From Nitrospira sp. (GTDB lineage: Bacteria > Nitrospirota > Nitrospiria > Nitrospirales > Nitrospiraceae), in NCBI GenBank assembly GCA_016715825.1, contig JADJXO010000002.1, positions 620,001 through 684,000 on the forward strand: DNA of 64,000 nucleotides, in the 5' to 3' direction. Below are positions 8,681-16,649 of this stretch, piece after piece; within the stretch, counting starts at the first letter, position 1; each line of letters begins with the position of its first letter. A program made the position numbers and the translations under genes. The notes under the pieces are model-generated. The model saw nothing but the letters and a program-made list of their open reading frames with translations. It was not told the origin of the DNA and did no database searches.

Positions 8681-10618
8681 TCACAGACTCCTTGGAAAAT
8701 TCTTGATAAACTGGTTCACCACGATCTGCGTTGAGAGGATTCCCACCAGCGCCATATTGTCTTTGACGCTTGCCACGTGTCCGTGTCGCGTCTTATCCAA
8801 CAGCTTTCCGACGGCTCCAGCATCAAACAATCCCGCCTCTCGTATGGCTGTTGAATCCAGCAAGTCTTCTACGTAGTCAAATAGCCTGTCCGTGTGCGGT
8901 CCAACCAAGAAGCTTTGGCTCTCAGGCGACCGATACGGCTGTTTGGGCCTGCATCTGATGCTGCGAGGAATCAAGTCTCCAGCGGCGATTTTCAACAGGT
9001 ATTTTTCGTTCAGGACTTTCATCTTGAACCGTGGAGAGAGGCATGACGCAAACTCAACGACCCGGTGATCGAGGAACGGGAATCGACCCTCGACAGAATG
9101 AGCCATTGCCATCCGATCACCCTGTGATGACAAAATATAGCCGGGCAACAGATAGGCGGCCTCGAGATACTGCGATTGCGAGAAGTTATCCCATTGCCAA
9201 AAGCGGGAGGGCAGTTTCGCTTCCAGATGGTCCAACGTATTACGGTGCTTGAGATGGTCACTGATCTCCTTCGAAAAGAAGTTCTTGAGCTTGGACGTCA
9301 TCTCCCAGCGAGGCAAATGCGAGAAAAACGGGTTGGCTCTGTCGCCTTTTTTGACATGGAAGAAGGCACGTAAGTAAGCATCGGGCTGCGATTGCAGATT
9401 CTTCATGTAGGGATAGAGCCGCCGTAGCAGGATCGGACGGAATTGCGACTCCGGGTACCTGGCCCAGAATCGGCGGATCTTGGCCTCTTTGAAAATATCG
9501 TACCCTCCAAAGACCTCGTCCGACCCTTCGCCAGTGAGGACGACTTTGTATCCCTGCTCGCGCACCAGCTTTGACAATAGGTACAGCGGCGCCGGTGCCG
9601 TTCGCAGCACCGGCTTCTCCGTATGCCAAATGACATCAGGAAATACCCGGCCGATGTCCTTCGGGGAACAAGAGATGCTCCGGTGCTCCGTTTTGAGAAA
9701 CTCGCTGGCCTCGTTCTGGAAGCTGCTCTCGTCGAGCGTTTTGTCCTCAAACCCCACGGAAAAGGTCCTCAGATGAGTCATCCCAAGCCTCTTCACGAGA
9801 GCTGTAATGAGCGTCGAATCAAGCCCACCACTCAGATAAGCCCCAACCGGCACATCCGACCGCAAACGAATGCGGGTTGCATCAAGTAAGAGATCGAGCA
9901 ATGTTTTGCAGGCATCCTTTTCGTTTTCCGTTTTTTGGGAAGGATGGTAATCCAGGGCCCAGTAGGGTTGAACGCGCACCTCGTCTTGCTCAAGCACCAG
10001 AGAATGGCCAGGAGGAAGCTCCGAGATGCCTGAAAAAAACGTTCGAGGGGGGAGCGTTACCCAAAAAGTAAACAGCTCGTCGAGTGCCTCCAAATCAATG
10101 GTCCGTCGTACTGAGGGGACGGCAAACAGCGACTTGATCTCAGATCCAAACAGAAACCCCTCGCCGGTTGTGGTGTAAAAGAGCGGGCGGACCCCCAGTC
10201 GATCACGAGACAGGAACAGTCTCCGATGCCTGGAATCCCAGATAGCAAAAGCCCACTGCCCATTCAAATCCTGGACACAGGACTCCCCCTTTTCTTCATA
10301 CAAGTGGACTATCACTTCCGTATCTGACTGAGTATGAAACCGATGCCCTTTCTTGATGAGAGCTTCACGCAATTCAATGTAGTTAAAAATTTCTCCATTG
10401 AAAGTGATCCAGACGGTCTTATCCTCGTTACACATCGGCTGGTTGCCCCCGCCAAGGTCGAGGATGCTTAGTCGCGCATGGGCAAGCCCAACCGAACCAT
10501 CCACATACGTTTCCGAGTAATCAGGCCCACGATGATTCACGAGAGCAATCATCCGCTGGATGACCTGTTGGTCACAGGGCACGTTATTCTGTGTCACGAA
10601 TCCGGCTATTCCGCACAT
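8681..10618 (-). CDS. asnB: asparagine synthetase-type glutamine amidotransferase
   Basis: The N-terminus MCGIAGF puts Cys2 in place as nucleophile of a class II glutaminase domain (about residues 1-200, with NHRGPDYS, LAHARLSILDL and FNGEIFNY). The synthetase domain follows with the PP-loop GAYLSGGLDST, EKPVLRTAPAPLYLLS and LTGEGSDEVFGGYD. At 645 residues it matches AsnB proteins of the XrtA/exosortase- and surface-polysaccharide-linked type. It may make asparagine, but the coupled carrier-protein gene suggests that it amidates a bound or glycan-linked carboxylate. It is the first gene of the minus-strand cluster; the 486 bp upstream hold the promoter, which I could not define. Confidence 0.9.
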   Translation of the reverse strand: MCGIAGFVTQNNVPCDQQVIQRMIALVNHRGPDYSETYVDGSVGLAHARLSILDLGGGNQPMCNEDKTVWITFNGEIFNYIELREALIKKGHRFHTQSDTEVIVHLYEEKGESCVQDLNGQWAFAIWDSRHRRLFLSRDRLGVRPLFYTTTGEGFLFGSEIKSLFAVPSVRRTIDLEALDELFTFWVTLPPRTFFSGISELPPGHSLVLEQDEVRVQPYWALDYHPSQKTENEKDACKTLLDLLLDATRIRLRSDVPVGAYLSGGLDSTLITALVKRLGMTHLRTFSVGFEDKTLDESSFQNEASEFLKTEHRSISCSPKDIGRVFPDVIWHTEKPVLRTAPAPLYLLSKLVREQGYKVVLTGEGSDEVFGGYDIFKEAKIRRFWARYPESQFRPILLRRLYPYMKNLQSQPDAYLRAFFHVKKGDRANPFFSHLPRWEMTSKLKNFFSKEISDHLKHRNTLDHLEAKLPSRFWQWDNFSQSQYLEAAYLLPGYILSSQGDRMAMAHSVEGRFPFLDHRVVEFASCLSPRFKMKVLNEKYLLKIAAGDLIPRSIRCRPKQPYRSPESQSFLVGPHTDRLFDYVEDLLDSTAIREAGLFDAGAVGKLLDKTRHGHVASVKDNMALVGILSTQIVVNQFIKNFPRSL

Positions 10619-11104
10619 AGCTAAGCCAATGAAAGCATTCTGGACTCAATGATTCTGTATTGCCCTCGAGTCATGTGACGTGGGTACGGGAGAAGGGAAT
10701 GGGATTAACTGCCGATCTTCTAGGGCATGGATTAGGAGCGTCCTGTGCAGTAGAACCCATTAACTGTCTCCACTGCTATTGTTACCATCCCATCCAGCAT
10801 GACATCTCAGGAAGGGCATGGTATTCCACCCTACTCCAGAGCCTTCTCTCTGGCCAGAAACTTCTCGTATTTATCCTTGGCGTATCGGCCACAGCTACTC
10901 GCTGATAAGTCAGATGCGTGCAAAGGTGAATCCCACTTCCTTGCAATTGAGACCTCTGCTAAGCCCGGACCCTCGAGTGGGTCGAGGAGATCGCAATGGC
11001 GTCCGATTCAACAGAGCTCATTCAAAGGTGGGTGGAAAAGCGCTAGGGTAGAGTCGTGTCGAGTATTCTGAAGGAGGAGGTGGCTGAAACTGAAGAGAAG
11101 CTCG
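10619..11104. other. intergenic stretch without recognisable gene
   Basis: Nearly 500 bp between the asnB-like gene and an RHS fragment. Several short open frames exist on the plus strand, but none has a convincing ribosome-binding site, a known motif or protein-like composition. The promoter of the minus-strand cluster should lie at its left end. It may contain older remnants of the RHS gene whose fragment follows. Confidence 0.5.
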
Positions 11105-11312
11105 ATGCGTGACCAACATTCAGCAAGGCATCAGGTCGTGACGCTCGACAATGACATTGCCGAGCACGGAACCAGTGTGACCGATCCCAACACCAACAAA
11201 GTGGAATACGCCCACAACGCGGCGAGTGAACTCACGACGCTGGGGACCTTGACTTATACCTACGATGCCGCAGGCAATCGTGTCAAAACGGGCGGGACCT
11301 CCAGCACGACCA
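11105..11312 (+). pseudogene. RHS/YD-repeat protein fragment
   Basis: A short open frame encodes VTDPNTNKVEYAHNAASEL and then LTYTYDAAGNRVKTGG, the classic YD-repeat wording (TYDAAGNR) of RHS-type polymorphic toxins and wall-associated proteins. Intact RHS proteins have hundreds to thousands of residues and many such repeats; only about two are left here, with no start context, no shell end and no toxin domain. After the repeat the reading frame runs into low-information sequence. It is best read as a decayed remnant and marks this spot as accessory DNA. Confidence 0.7.
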
Positions 11313-11337
11313 AGGGAACCAGATGCCGTTTGGGAAA

Positions 11338-11532
11338 TCACAAAAGCGTTTGCAATTCATACTCAAATCCACGTCGTCGCAAACAAATCAATGCCCGACG
11401 ACTGAGGTCATCCACGAGTGAAAACACCTGATTCCAGGTGAGCTCAGGAAAATAGGCCAAAAGTTCTTCAAGTGGAATGCATTTCCGCTCGTGAACGATG
11501 GCCAGTAGTTTATTCGCAGGTTGTTGGTTCAT
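11338..11532 (-). CDS. small winged-helix-like protein
   Basis: A 64-residue protein starting MNQQPANKLLAIVHERK. The start is set by a very good ribosome-binding sequence (GAGGAGGCACA just before ATG); a longer upstream frame lacks one. The pattern LLAIVHERKCIPLEELLAYF, then WNQVFSLVDDLSRRALICLRR, then GFEYELQTLL reads as helix-helix-recognition helix-beta wing, a small winged-helix fold without other domain. It is 14 bp downstream of the psiE-like gene, so both may share a transcript. Function unknown; DNA binding is possible. Confidence 0.72.
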   Translation of the reverse strand: MNQQPANKLLAIVHERKCIPLEELLAYFPELTWNQVFSLVDDLSRRALICLRRRGFEYELQTLL

Positions 11533-11546
11533 TGTGCCTCCTCGTA

Positions 11547-12044
11547 TTAGAGATCGACGCGCCCAGCATCGTGAGCCCCTGTCCTCAGCGTTGGACTCCA
11601 CCGAACGGCCATGACGCGAATAATGCCAAGAATCAGCAGAACCCCACAGAGGACTGCAAGTGGTTGCCAGTCCCCTCCTTTGAACCATTGAGAGATCACT
11701 TCGGTCAGCATGACGACCAGGATCGTATCCACGATGAATGTCACTTTGACACGGCCCTCGCGGAAGTAGGTGACGGTGGTTTTGAAAACCTCGACGAGGG
11801 CCAGCAGCATGAGGATGTTGACGATGACCTGGCGTAAGACAACTTCGGCTGAATGATCCATGAGGAGTCGAATTTCCCAAAACGTCTTCATTGCGCCGCC
11901 GGCGAGAGCAGTCAACAGCGTCAGAATCACCAGACTGAGCACCCCTTTTATGCCTCGATTCCAGACTTCTAGGAGATCGAGATGAGCGAGCCGTTGTCTC
12001 AGGACTTCACGGTCAAACAGATGATTCGCTTCGAGTGCCGGCAT
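11547..12044 (-). CDS. psiE: PsiE-family (phosphate-starvation-inducible) membrane protein
   Basis: A 165-residue integral membrane protein with four hydrophobic segments: GVLSLVILTLLTALAGG, VIVNILMLLALVEVFKTTV, VTFIVDTILVVMLTEVI and LAVLCGVLLILGIIRVMAV. The short FREG-containing loop between helices 2 and 3 and the overall four-helix pattern match the PsiE family, whose E. coli member is induced by phosphate starvation through PhoB; its molecular role is not known. The intergenic space in front of it holds four heptamers in 11-bp phase (12093-12132), consistent with Pho control. The nearby SixA, CYTH-CHAD and PhoX genes fit the same theme. Confidence 0.72.
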   Translation of the reverse strand: MPALEANHLFDREVLRQRLAHLDLLEVWNRGIKGVLSLVILTLLTALAGGAMKTFWEIRLLMDHSAEVVLRQVIVNILMLLALVEVFKTTVTYFREGRVKVTFIVDTILVVMLTEVISQWFKGGDWQPLAVLCGVLLILGIIRVMAVRWSPTLRTGAHDAGRVDL

Positions 12045-12092
12045 GGGGTCCTTTCGTCCTATTCTAGCTACACATGAGATTATCCGATTATC

Positions 12093-12132
12093 GTTCTGGC
12101 TCGGTCACGGCCAGGTAAAACCTGTGTTAACT
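12093..12132 (-). promoter_or_regulatory. Pho-box-like 11-bp phased repeats upstream of psiE
   Basis: Read on the minus strand there are four heptamers separated by exactly 4 bp: AGTTAAC, GTTTTAC, CCGTGAC and CCAGAAC, all ending in AC. This 7-4-7 layout is that of PhoB sites (CTGTCAT-N4-CTGTCAT in E. coli). The site lies 49-88 bp from the psiE start and between it and the divergent sixA gene. Individual matches to the consensus are weak to medium; the strength is in the phasing. Confidence 0.45.
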
Positions 12133-12182
12133 CTATGGCATCTCTGTGGTAGGCTCATGCCACAGGATGTGGAGGAGGGGTT

Positions 12183-12728
12183 ATGGACTGCATGTTCGTT
12201 CGCCATGGGATTGCTGTCGAGCCAGATGAATGGGAAGGTGAAGAGGAGAATCGCCCCCTGACAGAGAAAGGGAAAAGACGTGTCCGACAGATGGCCAAAG
12301 GATTGGCGGCACTTGTCTGTCAGCCGACCCATCTGTTTACGAGCCCGTTCGTGCGGGCGTACGATACGGCCAGACTCCTACGGGCGGTCATCGGTCCGAC
12401 GCTCAAGATCGAGACGCGAGAGGAGTTGGCGGTCGGAGCGAAGCCAGAGCAAGTCGTGACGTTTCTGCGCACGCTCCCGTCCGATGCGGTCGTGGTCTGT
12501 GTGGGACATGAGCCTCAGCTCGGCGAAGTCGTGAGTCTGTTGCTCTGTGGCAAACCCCTTTCGAACTTTCCACTGAAAAAGGCCGGGGCTGCGCGCGTCA
12601 AATCGGAAGGTCGTGTCAATGTGAGCCAGGGGCGGCTCGTCTGGTGGCTTCAGCCGATGCAGTTGCGGGCCTTCGGTAAGCAAGCCCATGCCAAAAGGCG
12701 TGAAGGTTTGTCGGAGGCTACCGGTTGA
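12183..12728 (+). CDS. sixA: SixA-type phosphohistidine phosphatase
   Basis: Histidine phosphatase superfamily, 181 residues (SixA is about 160). The RHG motif appears as FVRHGIA near residue 8, with the phospho-accepting His; RPLTEKGKRRVRQMAKGL and TSPFVRAYDTA follow, and the second catalytic His lies in CVGHEPQLGEV. SixA removes phosphate from the histidine-containing HPt domain of ArcB or from PTS NPr. A GGAGGAGGGG ribosome-binding sequence precedes the ATG. It is divergent from psiE with 138 bp between them and convergent with the CYTH-CHAD gene, 32 bp away. In many bacteria SixA and CHAD genes are neighbours, suggesting a joint role in phosphate or polyphosphate handling. Confidence 0.9.
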   Translation: MDCMFVRHGIAVEPDEWEGEEENRPLTEKGKRRVRQMAKGLAALVCQPTHLFTSPFVRAYDTARLLRAVIGPTLKIETREELAVGAKPEQVVTFLRTLPSDAVVVCVGHEPQLGEVVSLLLCGKPLSNFPLKKAGAARVKSEGRVNVSQGRLVWWLQPMQLRAFGKQAHAKRREGLSEATG

Positions 12729-12760
12729 GAGCCGACGGTGGGCTTATCATGGGCTGTTCA

Positions 12761-14269
12761 TCAATAAGTGTGTCGGTGCCTTGACCCTGTTGATCCCCAG
12801 ACCTGCTTCCCCCGTTTCAGCAGCGTCTTCACGAGTGGTGCCATCGTCTCTCGCACGGTCTGGCGTCGGTGGTGCTGCCGTTCAACCATGCGTCCGGCCA
12901 CAAACCCGGCGCGAGGGCTGGGTGAGTCCTGGAGGAACTGTCGGAGCTGCCGTTCCGCTTGAATGGCGTCCTGATGGGTCCCTAATAGCTCTTGGAGAGC
13001 CCGAGCCGCCGTGATGAAACGCGTCGCGGGTTGGCCCCCCGAGCGTTTCGCCAATTCGGCGGCGTAGCGCGCGCGCTTGGTCTTGATCCGGATGGCGTGC
13101 AGGGCAGCATCCGAGGGGGACGGTCGCAGGCGTCTGAGTGCCTTGCGCAGTTTCTTGAACGCGTGCCGGGCGAGTTGACGTACCGTCAGTGGAGACTCAA
13201 TGACGGCCGGGGCTTGGGCGGCTTGCTGAAGCCGTCTGATCAATGCCAGATAGCGAGTGCTGGTAAGTGCGTTCAGCACGACCTGCTGCGCGGCGTTCCG
13301 GTGCGCTTGCAGGTGAGAGATCAACGGCTCCAGGCGCGCGCGATCTCGTGCGTCCAATGTAGTCGATTCCTCCCGAAAATAGGCGAGCTGGACATCGAGA
13401 TCACGAGCAGGTCCCAGCACCTTGCCGAGCCACTCAAGCTCCTGGTCCAATGATGCGCCCCAGGCCGGGAGCAACACCGGGCGCGCGGTACGGAGCACGG
13501 CGCGCACACGCCGTACCGCGACCCGCATCTGGTGCAGACTCTCCAGGTCAGTCCCGAGCCTGGTGCCGGGATCATGGGCGAGGAGCCACTCGACGTGCTG
13601 GGCGAGCGCCCACTGTATATGCGCACCCACCGAGGCCGTCCGGTCGGGTGGAGGGACCGGGGGGGGAGGGTGCAGCGAGAGGGCGCGAAAGAACTTGGGC
13701 CGTCCGTCATGGTCGGACGCCCCGGCGTCGCGCATCTGTTGCTCGAGGGTATGCAGGAGGGCGTCATCGCCCTGTTGGAGTTCGATCTCCAATTCACGAA
13801 AGCGTTGCATGGTCGTGCCGTGCTGGACAACCGACACGCGGTCGAGGGCGATCTCCGCGAGCGGAACTTGACCATGACGAATCTGCAGCCCGGTCCGCCA
13901 CACCCGTAGCGTGACGACCGGGGCAAGTTTTCGATGCCTGAGATGCAGCACGAGCAGGCGGCGTAATGACGCCGGTGGGTCGGCCCGCTCGTCGGGCACT
14001 TCGACTTCTTGCCGATCCTCGCCCAACGGAAGTTTGAGCTGCCAGGTCTTCTTCCCCCGTTCGATGCGCTGGCGCAGCGTCATCCGGGCATGGGCCAAGT
14101 CATAGGCCGCCGTATCGTAATAGGTCGAGATCAGCAACCGACGAGGGCGCAGCGTGCCGGGCAGCCGAGGCAGGTGGAAATCATCACCAATGCTCAGCTT
14201 GAGCTCCCGTTCGGTGTGAGCCGAGAGCACGGAAGGGCGCTGAGAGGAGACCTCGCGGGATCGAGCCAT
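12761..14269 (-). CDS. CYTH-CHAD domain protein, probable inorganic triphosphatase
   Basis: Residues 15-200 form a CYTH (triphosphate tunnel metalloenzyme) domain: the ExExK motif is seen in HTERELKLSIGD, followed by RRLLISTYYDT, KLPLGEDRQEVEV and ELEIELQQG. Residues from about 225 to the end form a CHAD domain, a helical bundle rich in conserved His/Arg: ESLHQMRVAVRRVRAVLR, LGPARDLDVQLAYFREE, RLRPSPSDAALHAIRIKTKRARYAAEL. Proteins with both domains cleave PPPi or bind polyphosphate. Length of 502 residues is usual. GC content is visibly higher than in its neighbours and long antisense frames result, which are not genes. It lies convergent to sixA. Confidence 0.9.
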   Translation of the reverse strand: MARSREVSSQRPSVLSAHTERELKLSIGDDFHLPRLPGTLRPRRLLISTYYDTAAYDLAHARMTLRQRIERGKKTWQLKLPLGEDRQEVEVPDERADPPASLRRLLVLHLRHRKLAPVVTLRVWRTGLQIRHGQVPLAEIALDRVSVVQHGTTMQRFRELEIELQQGDDALLHTLEQQMRDAGASDHDGRPKFFRALSLHPPPPVPPPDRTASVGAHIQWALAQHVEWLLAHDPGTRLGTDLESLHQMRVAVRRVRAVLRTARPVLLPAWGASLDQELEWLGKVLGPARDLDVQLAYFREESTTLDARDRARLEPLISHLQAHRNAAQQVVLNALTSTRYLALIRRLQQAAQAPAVIESPLTVRQLARHAFKKLRKALRRLRPSPSDAALHAIRIKTKRARYAAELAKRSGGQPATRFITAARALQELLGTHQDAIQAERQLRQFLQDSPSPRAGFVAGRMVERQHHRRQTVRETMAPLVKTLLKRGKQVWGSTGSRHRHTY

Positions 14270-14444
14270 TGTAGGACCTCTAGGACGGGAGGAGTGCGTC
14301 TTTTTCTAAACGCCTGAGGGGGGAATTGCAACCGTCGCCGAGTCGACAGAAAGGCGAGCGGTGTTCGTCCTCGAGAGCGGCGAGGGGGAAGGAGGCATAA
14401 GGGAGCTTAAGCGGGAAGGGGTAGGTACGAAGAACGACGCGAGC

Positions 14445-14828
14445 CTAGAATTCGTCGATGGACACGGGGCGGAGAAAGTCGCGGACCGACACCATGCCGA
14501 CCAGCGCCCCATCGTTGGTCACGCCGAGGTGGAGTGTGCGATGCTTGTCCATCAGGTCCGCGGCTTCCGTCAGGGGGCGCCGCTCTTCGATGCCGGGGAT
14601 CGGGCTGCTCATGATGTCTTCCACCGCCACGAAGTAGACGGCTTTTTCTGCCCCCACGAATTTCTTGACGATATCCGATTCGGTCACCAGGCCGATGATC
14701 TGGCCCTGATACGAAACCAGCACGCTCTCCACGTTGCACGCGCGCATGAGCTTCGCCGCCTCGACGACCGAGGTGCCCACGTCCACCGTCACCATGTCCT
14801 TCCGCATTAAGTTCCCGACTGTCACCAT
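14445..14828 (-). CDS. two-CBS-domain protein
   Basis: A 127-residue protein made only of a CBS pair: VGNLMRKDMVTVDVGTSVVEAAKLM with LVSYQGQIIGLVTESDIVKKFV, then VEDIMSSPIPGIEERRPLTEA with LGVTNDGALVGMVSVRDFL. CBS pairs bind adenosyl nucleotides (AMP, ATP, SAM) and sense energy state. No effector domain is attached, so it would act by binding another protein. An AGGAGGATCTC ribosome-binding sequence precedes the ATG. Three heptamers in 11-bp phase, one a near-perfect Pho-box half (CTGTAAT), lie 60-88 bp upstream. Confidence 0.9.
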   Translation of the reverse strand: MVTVGNLMRKDMVTVDVGTSVVEAAKLMRACNVESVLVSYQGQIIGLVTESDIVKKFVGAEKAVYFVAVEDIMSSPIPGIEERRPLTEAADLMDKHRTLHLGVTNDGALVGMVSVRDFLRPVSIDEF

Positions 14829-14887
14829 GAGATCCTCCTTGTAATAGTTGTCGTGGCTTCACCCTACTCCGAGCCCATTGCCTTGAT

Positions 14888-14916
14888 GTTATCTGACCAT
14901 TACAGGTCGGTAAACT
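14888..14916 (-). promoter_or_regulatory. Pho-box-like repeats upstream of the CBS gene
   Basis: On the minus strand the heptamers AGTTTAC, CTGTAAT and AGATAAC follow each other with exactly 4 bp between them. All fit NNNTNA(C/T), and CTGTAAT differs by one base from both CTGTAAC and CTGTCAT-type half-sites. They end 60 bp before the CBS-protein start codon, a suitable distance for an activator site at the -35 region. Confidence 0.5.
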
Positions 14917-14931
14917 TTGTCGAGGAGCGCC

Positions 14932-14971
14932 ATGTCACCCAGTGTTAACGATTCGGCAATGAGGCCGTGAC
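14932..14971 (+). promoter_or_regulatory. Pho-box-like repeats facing a small membrane-protein ORF
   Basis: On the plus strand the heptamers ATGTCAC, TGTTAAC, CGGCAAT and CCGTGAC are spaced 11 bp apart. ATGTCAC differs by one base from CTGTCAC. The site is 73 bp upstream of a 37-codon ORF at 15044 and lies back to back with the oppositely oriented site in front of the CBS gene. Confidence 0.42.
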
Positions 14972-15043
14972 ATCGCTGCGGTACATCCTTCTTTAGTTAT
15001 TCCAGCGGTTCCCCTGTGTTGAAACGGAAGGAGGGATGCCCCC

Positions 15044-15157
15044 ATGGTTGCCGAACTACAGGTCTGGCCTACACACGTGAGACCGCTCATGGTCCGCGTG
15101 GCACTCATCCTGATCAGCCTCTGCGGCCTGTTTGTCCGAGTGAAGCTGGGCCGATGA
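15044..15157 (+). CDS. putative small membrane protein (37 aa)
   Basis: An ATG follows the ribosome-binding sequence AAGGAGGG by 10 bases. The 37-residue product has one hydrophobic segment, MVRVALILISLCGLFVRV, flanked by Arg/Lys, so it would be a single-pass inner-membrane peptide. A Pho-box-like array stands upstream. No homologue was recognised. Support comes only from the start site, composition and regulatory context. Confidence 0.4.
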   Translation: MVAELQVWPTHVRPLMVRVALILISLCGLFVRVKLGR

Positions 15158-15498
15158 CGCGCCTGCCCTGAGCGGGATCAGTCGGACGCCGTCCGTCCTG
15201 CGCGCCGCCGCCGCACGGTGGTCATGGCTCACGGCCTGTTCATGGGATAAGACAAGACGCGGTGGATGGGAGACGCGCGGTGAGTGAGCCATGAGGAGGT
15301 GATCAGATCGATGCCGGTCGCAAGCCGACCCTGACGGTCACGGCTCTATTCACAGTGGCTGAGGGAGATGTTCCTGAACCTCCGGCGTACGATTCCACGC
15401 GAAAGCCGGGGGCATTTCTGCCCCTGTTCCGGCTCCCGCCTGTCTAGTGCCACACACGGTCGAATATCCCTCCTTTCTGAGCCCGATCCGATTGGCCG

Positions 15499-15585
15499 CT
15501 ACTTCTCTCGCCAGGAAGCGACCATCGTATAGGTCACGGTCAGAATGGCGCTCAGCAGCGCCACTTCAATGAGTCCTGTCGTCAT
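15499..15585 (-). CDS. putative small membrane peptide (28 aa)
   Basis: The ATG is preceded by GGAGGGAGGTGAGGAGCC, an exceptionally strong ribosome-binding region. The product has a hydrophobic core, LIEVALLSAILTVTYTMV, then ends with ASWREK, a charged cytoplasmic-type tail. The size and layout are like KdpF-type or stress-linked one-helix peptides, but no such partner genes are nearby. Weak matches to 11-bp phased repeats (GTTGCTG, GTTACGA at 15677-15694) lie upstream. Confidence 0.45.
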   Translation of the reverse strand: MTTGLIEVALLSAILTVTYTMVASWREK

Positions 15586-15898
15586 GGCTCCTCACCTCCC
15601 TCCCAGGTTGGGCTTGTTCGCATTGGACTTGGTCGCCTATTGTTCACGTACACGTACGCGATTCTATCGAAGCACTGTTGCTGCGTGGTTACGATGGTGC
15701 CAATTCCGTGTAAAAAGATGGTGTGGTGGTGAAGGTCGAGTGTGTGGGCGTTTAGCTAGGTGTTAGAATAAGAAGAAGCCATTGCGGCATGTTTTCACCT
15801 GCCTGTGTGGAAACGGGTTACGGCGACAAGCCTAACCGAGGCTGGAGAGTCCAGCGTGAGGATCCGTCGATCGGCCATGGCGGCGATGGGGAGGCCAT
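15586..15898. other. intergenic stretch, no gene seen
   Basis: About 310 bp between the 28-codon ORF and the downstream minus-strand secreted protein. It contains an alternating purine-pyrimidine-like stretch (GTACACGTACGCG near 15650) and two weak GTT repeats. No protein-like frame was found on either strand. Confidence 0.4.
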
Positions 15899-16549
15899 TT
15901 ATTCGAACTCTTCCCATCCACTCAAGCGGCTACCAAAGACCAACGTGCGCCTGTTGGTGGAAACAAGGATGAGCCCGTTTTCGTTATCGACTCCCACAAT
16001 CTGTTCGTGGACATCCAACGGCTTCGAGGCGAAGCTGCCGAGGAGTGGTGCGAATCCGACCAGTCGTTCAGTGGTGATGAAGACCGCTCCATAGTCGTTG
16101 CTATATAGACGCCGAACCCTCTCGCGCACACCGAAAGCCTCTTCAAGCCATAGGCCGTTGACCCCGCGAAATCCGTACAGATGCCGATCCGTTCTGATGA
16201 AGCTAAAGGTCGGCAGGATCTGACGCTCCAAGATCTGTTCATTGATGTCTAGCTCTATTTTAGTCCAGGTTAGGGCACGGCTTGAAAACCCTAGGAGTCG
16301 ACGAGACGTCACCACGATTGCGTTGATACCGTTCGTTCCGGAGCTGATGACGATCTCCTGTGTGTCGAGCGGGATCTCTCTCCGACCACTTAGTTGGCTG
16401 GAAGCGACGGCCAGATCTGCTTCAAACCAAATTGCGACCTCCGATGGAGGAGTTGCTGTAGCGACGGTTGGAGAACCTATCGAGATCAGAAAGAGACAGA
16501 GTGTGCAAGAGCACCAGAGCAATGAGTGAAGTAGCGTAGGCCTGTTCAT
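15899..16549 (-). CDS. secreted protein with four propeller-like repeats
   Basis: A 216-residue protein with a signal peptide (hydrophobic residues 8-24, cleavage near TVATA). The mature part contains four repeats of about 40 residues, each carrying a strand-turn-strand of the form T-x-R-x-L-x-G-F: VVTSRRLLGFSS, IRTDRHLYGFRG, ITTERLVGFAPL and VSTNRRTLVFGS. The spacing suggests blades of a small beta-propeller or half-propeller. No catalytic residues are apparent. It stands downstream of the RMD1-like gene on the same strand with a 100-bp gap. Probably a periplasmic binding or scaffold protein; function unknown. Confidence 0.65.
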   Translation of the reverse strand: MNRPTLLHSLLWCSCTLCLFLISIGSPTVATATPPSEVAIWFEADLAVASSQLSGRREIPLDTQEIVISSGTNGINAIVVTSRRLLGFSSRALTWTKIELDINEQILERQILPTFSFIRTDRHLYGFRGVNGLWLEEAFGVRERVRRLYSNDYGAVFITTERLVGFAPLLGSFASKPLDVHEQIVGVDNENGLILVSTNRRTLVFGSRLSGWEEFE

Positions 16550-16649
16550 CTTCCTCAGAGGGTGATGGGTCCCTGACCTTTAACCGACTCCTGGATGCTG
16601 ATCTGTGAGAAGACAGAATCGCCAACCAGATGGGCGGACGCATTACTAC

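Noticed and set aside
10660..11071. Overlapping plus-strand frames of 77-90 codons
   Set aside because: No binding site, no motif, and different frames over the same bases give equally long products.
13422..13926. Long open frames on the plus strand and in other frames inside the CYTH-CHAD gene
   Set aside because: They arise from high GC in the third codon positions of the real minus-strand gene; their products are Arg/Ser/Pro-rich without motifs.
15056..15292. 78-codon minus-strand frame
   Set aside because: No ribosome-binding site, His/Arg-rich composition and it lies antisense to the better supported small membrane ORF.
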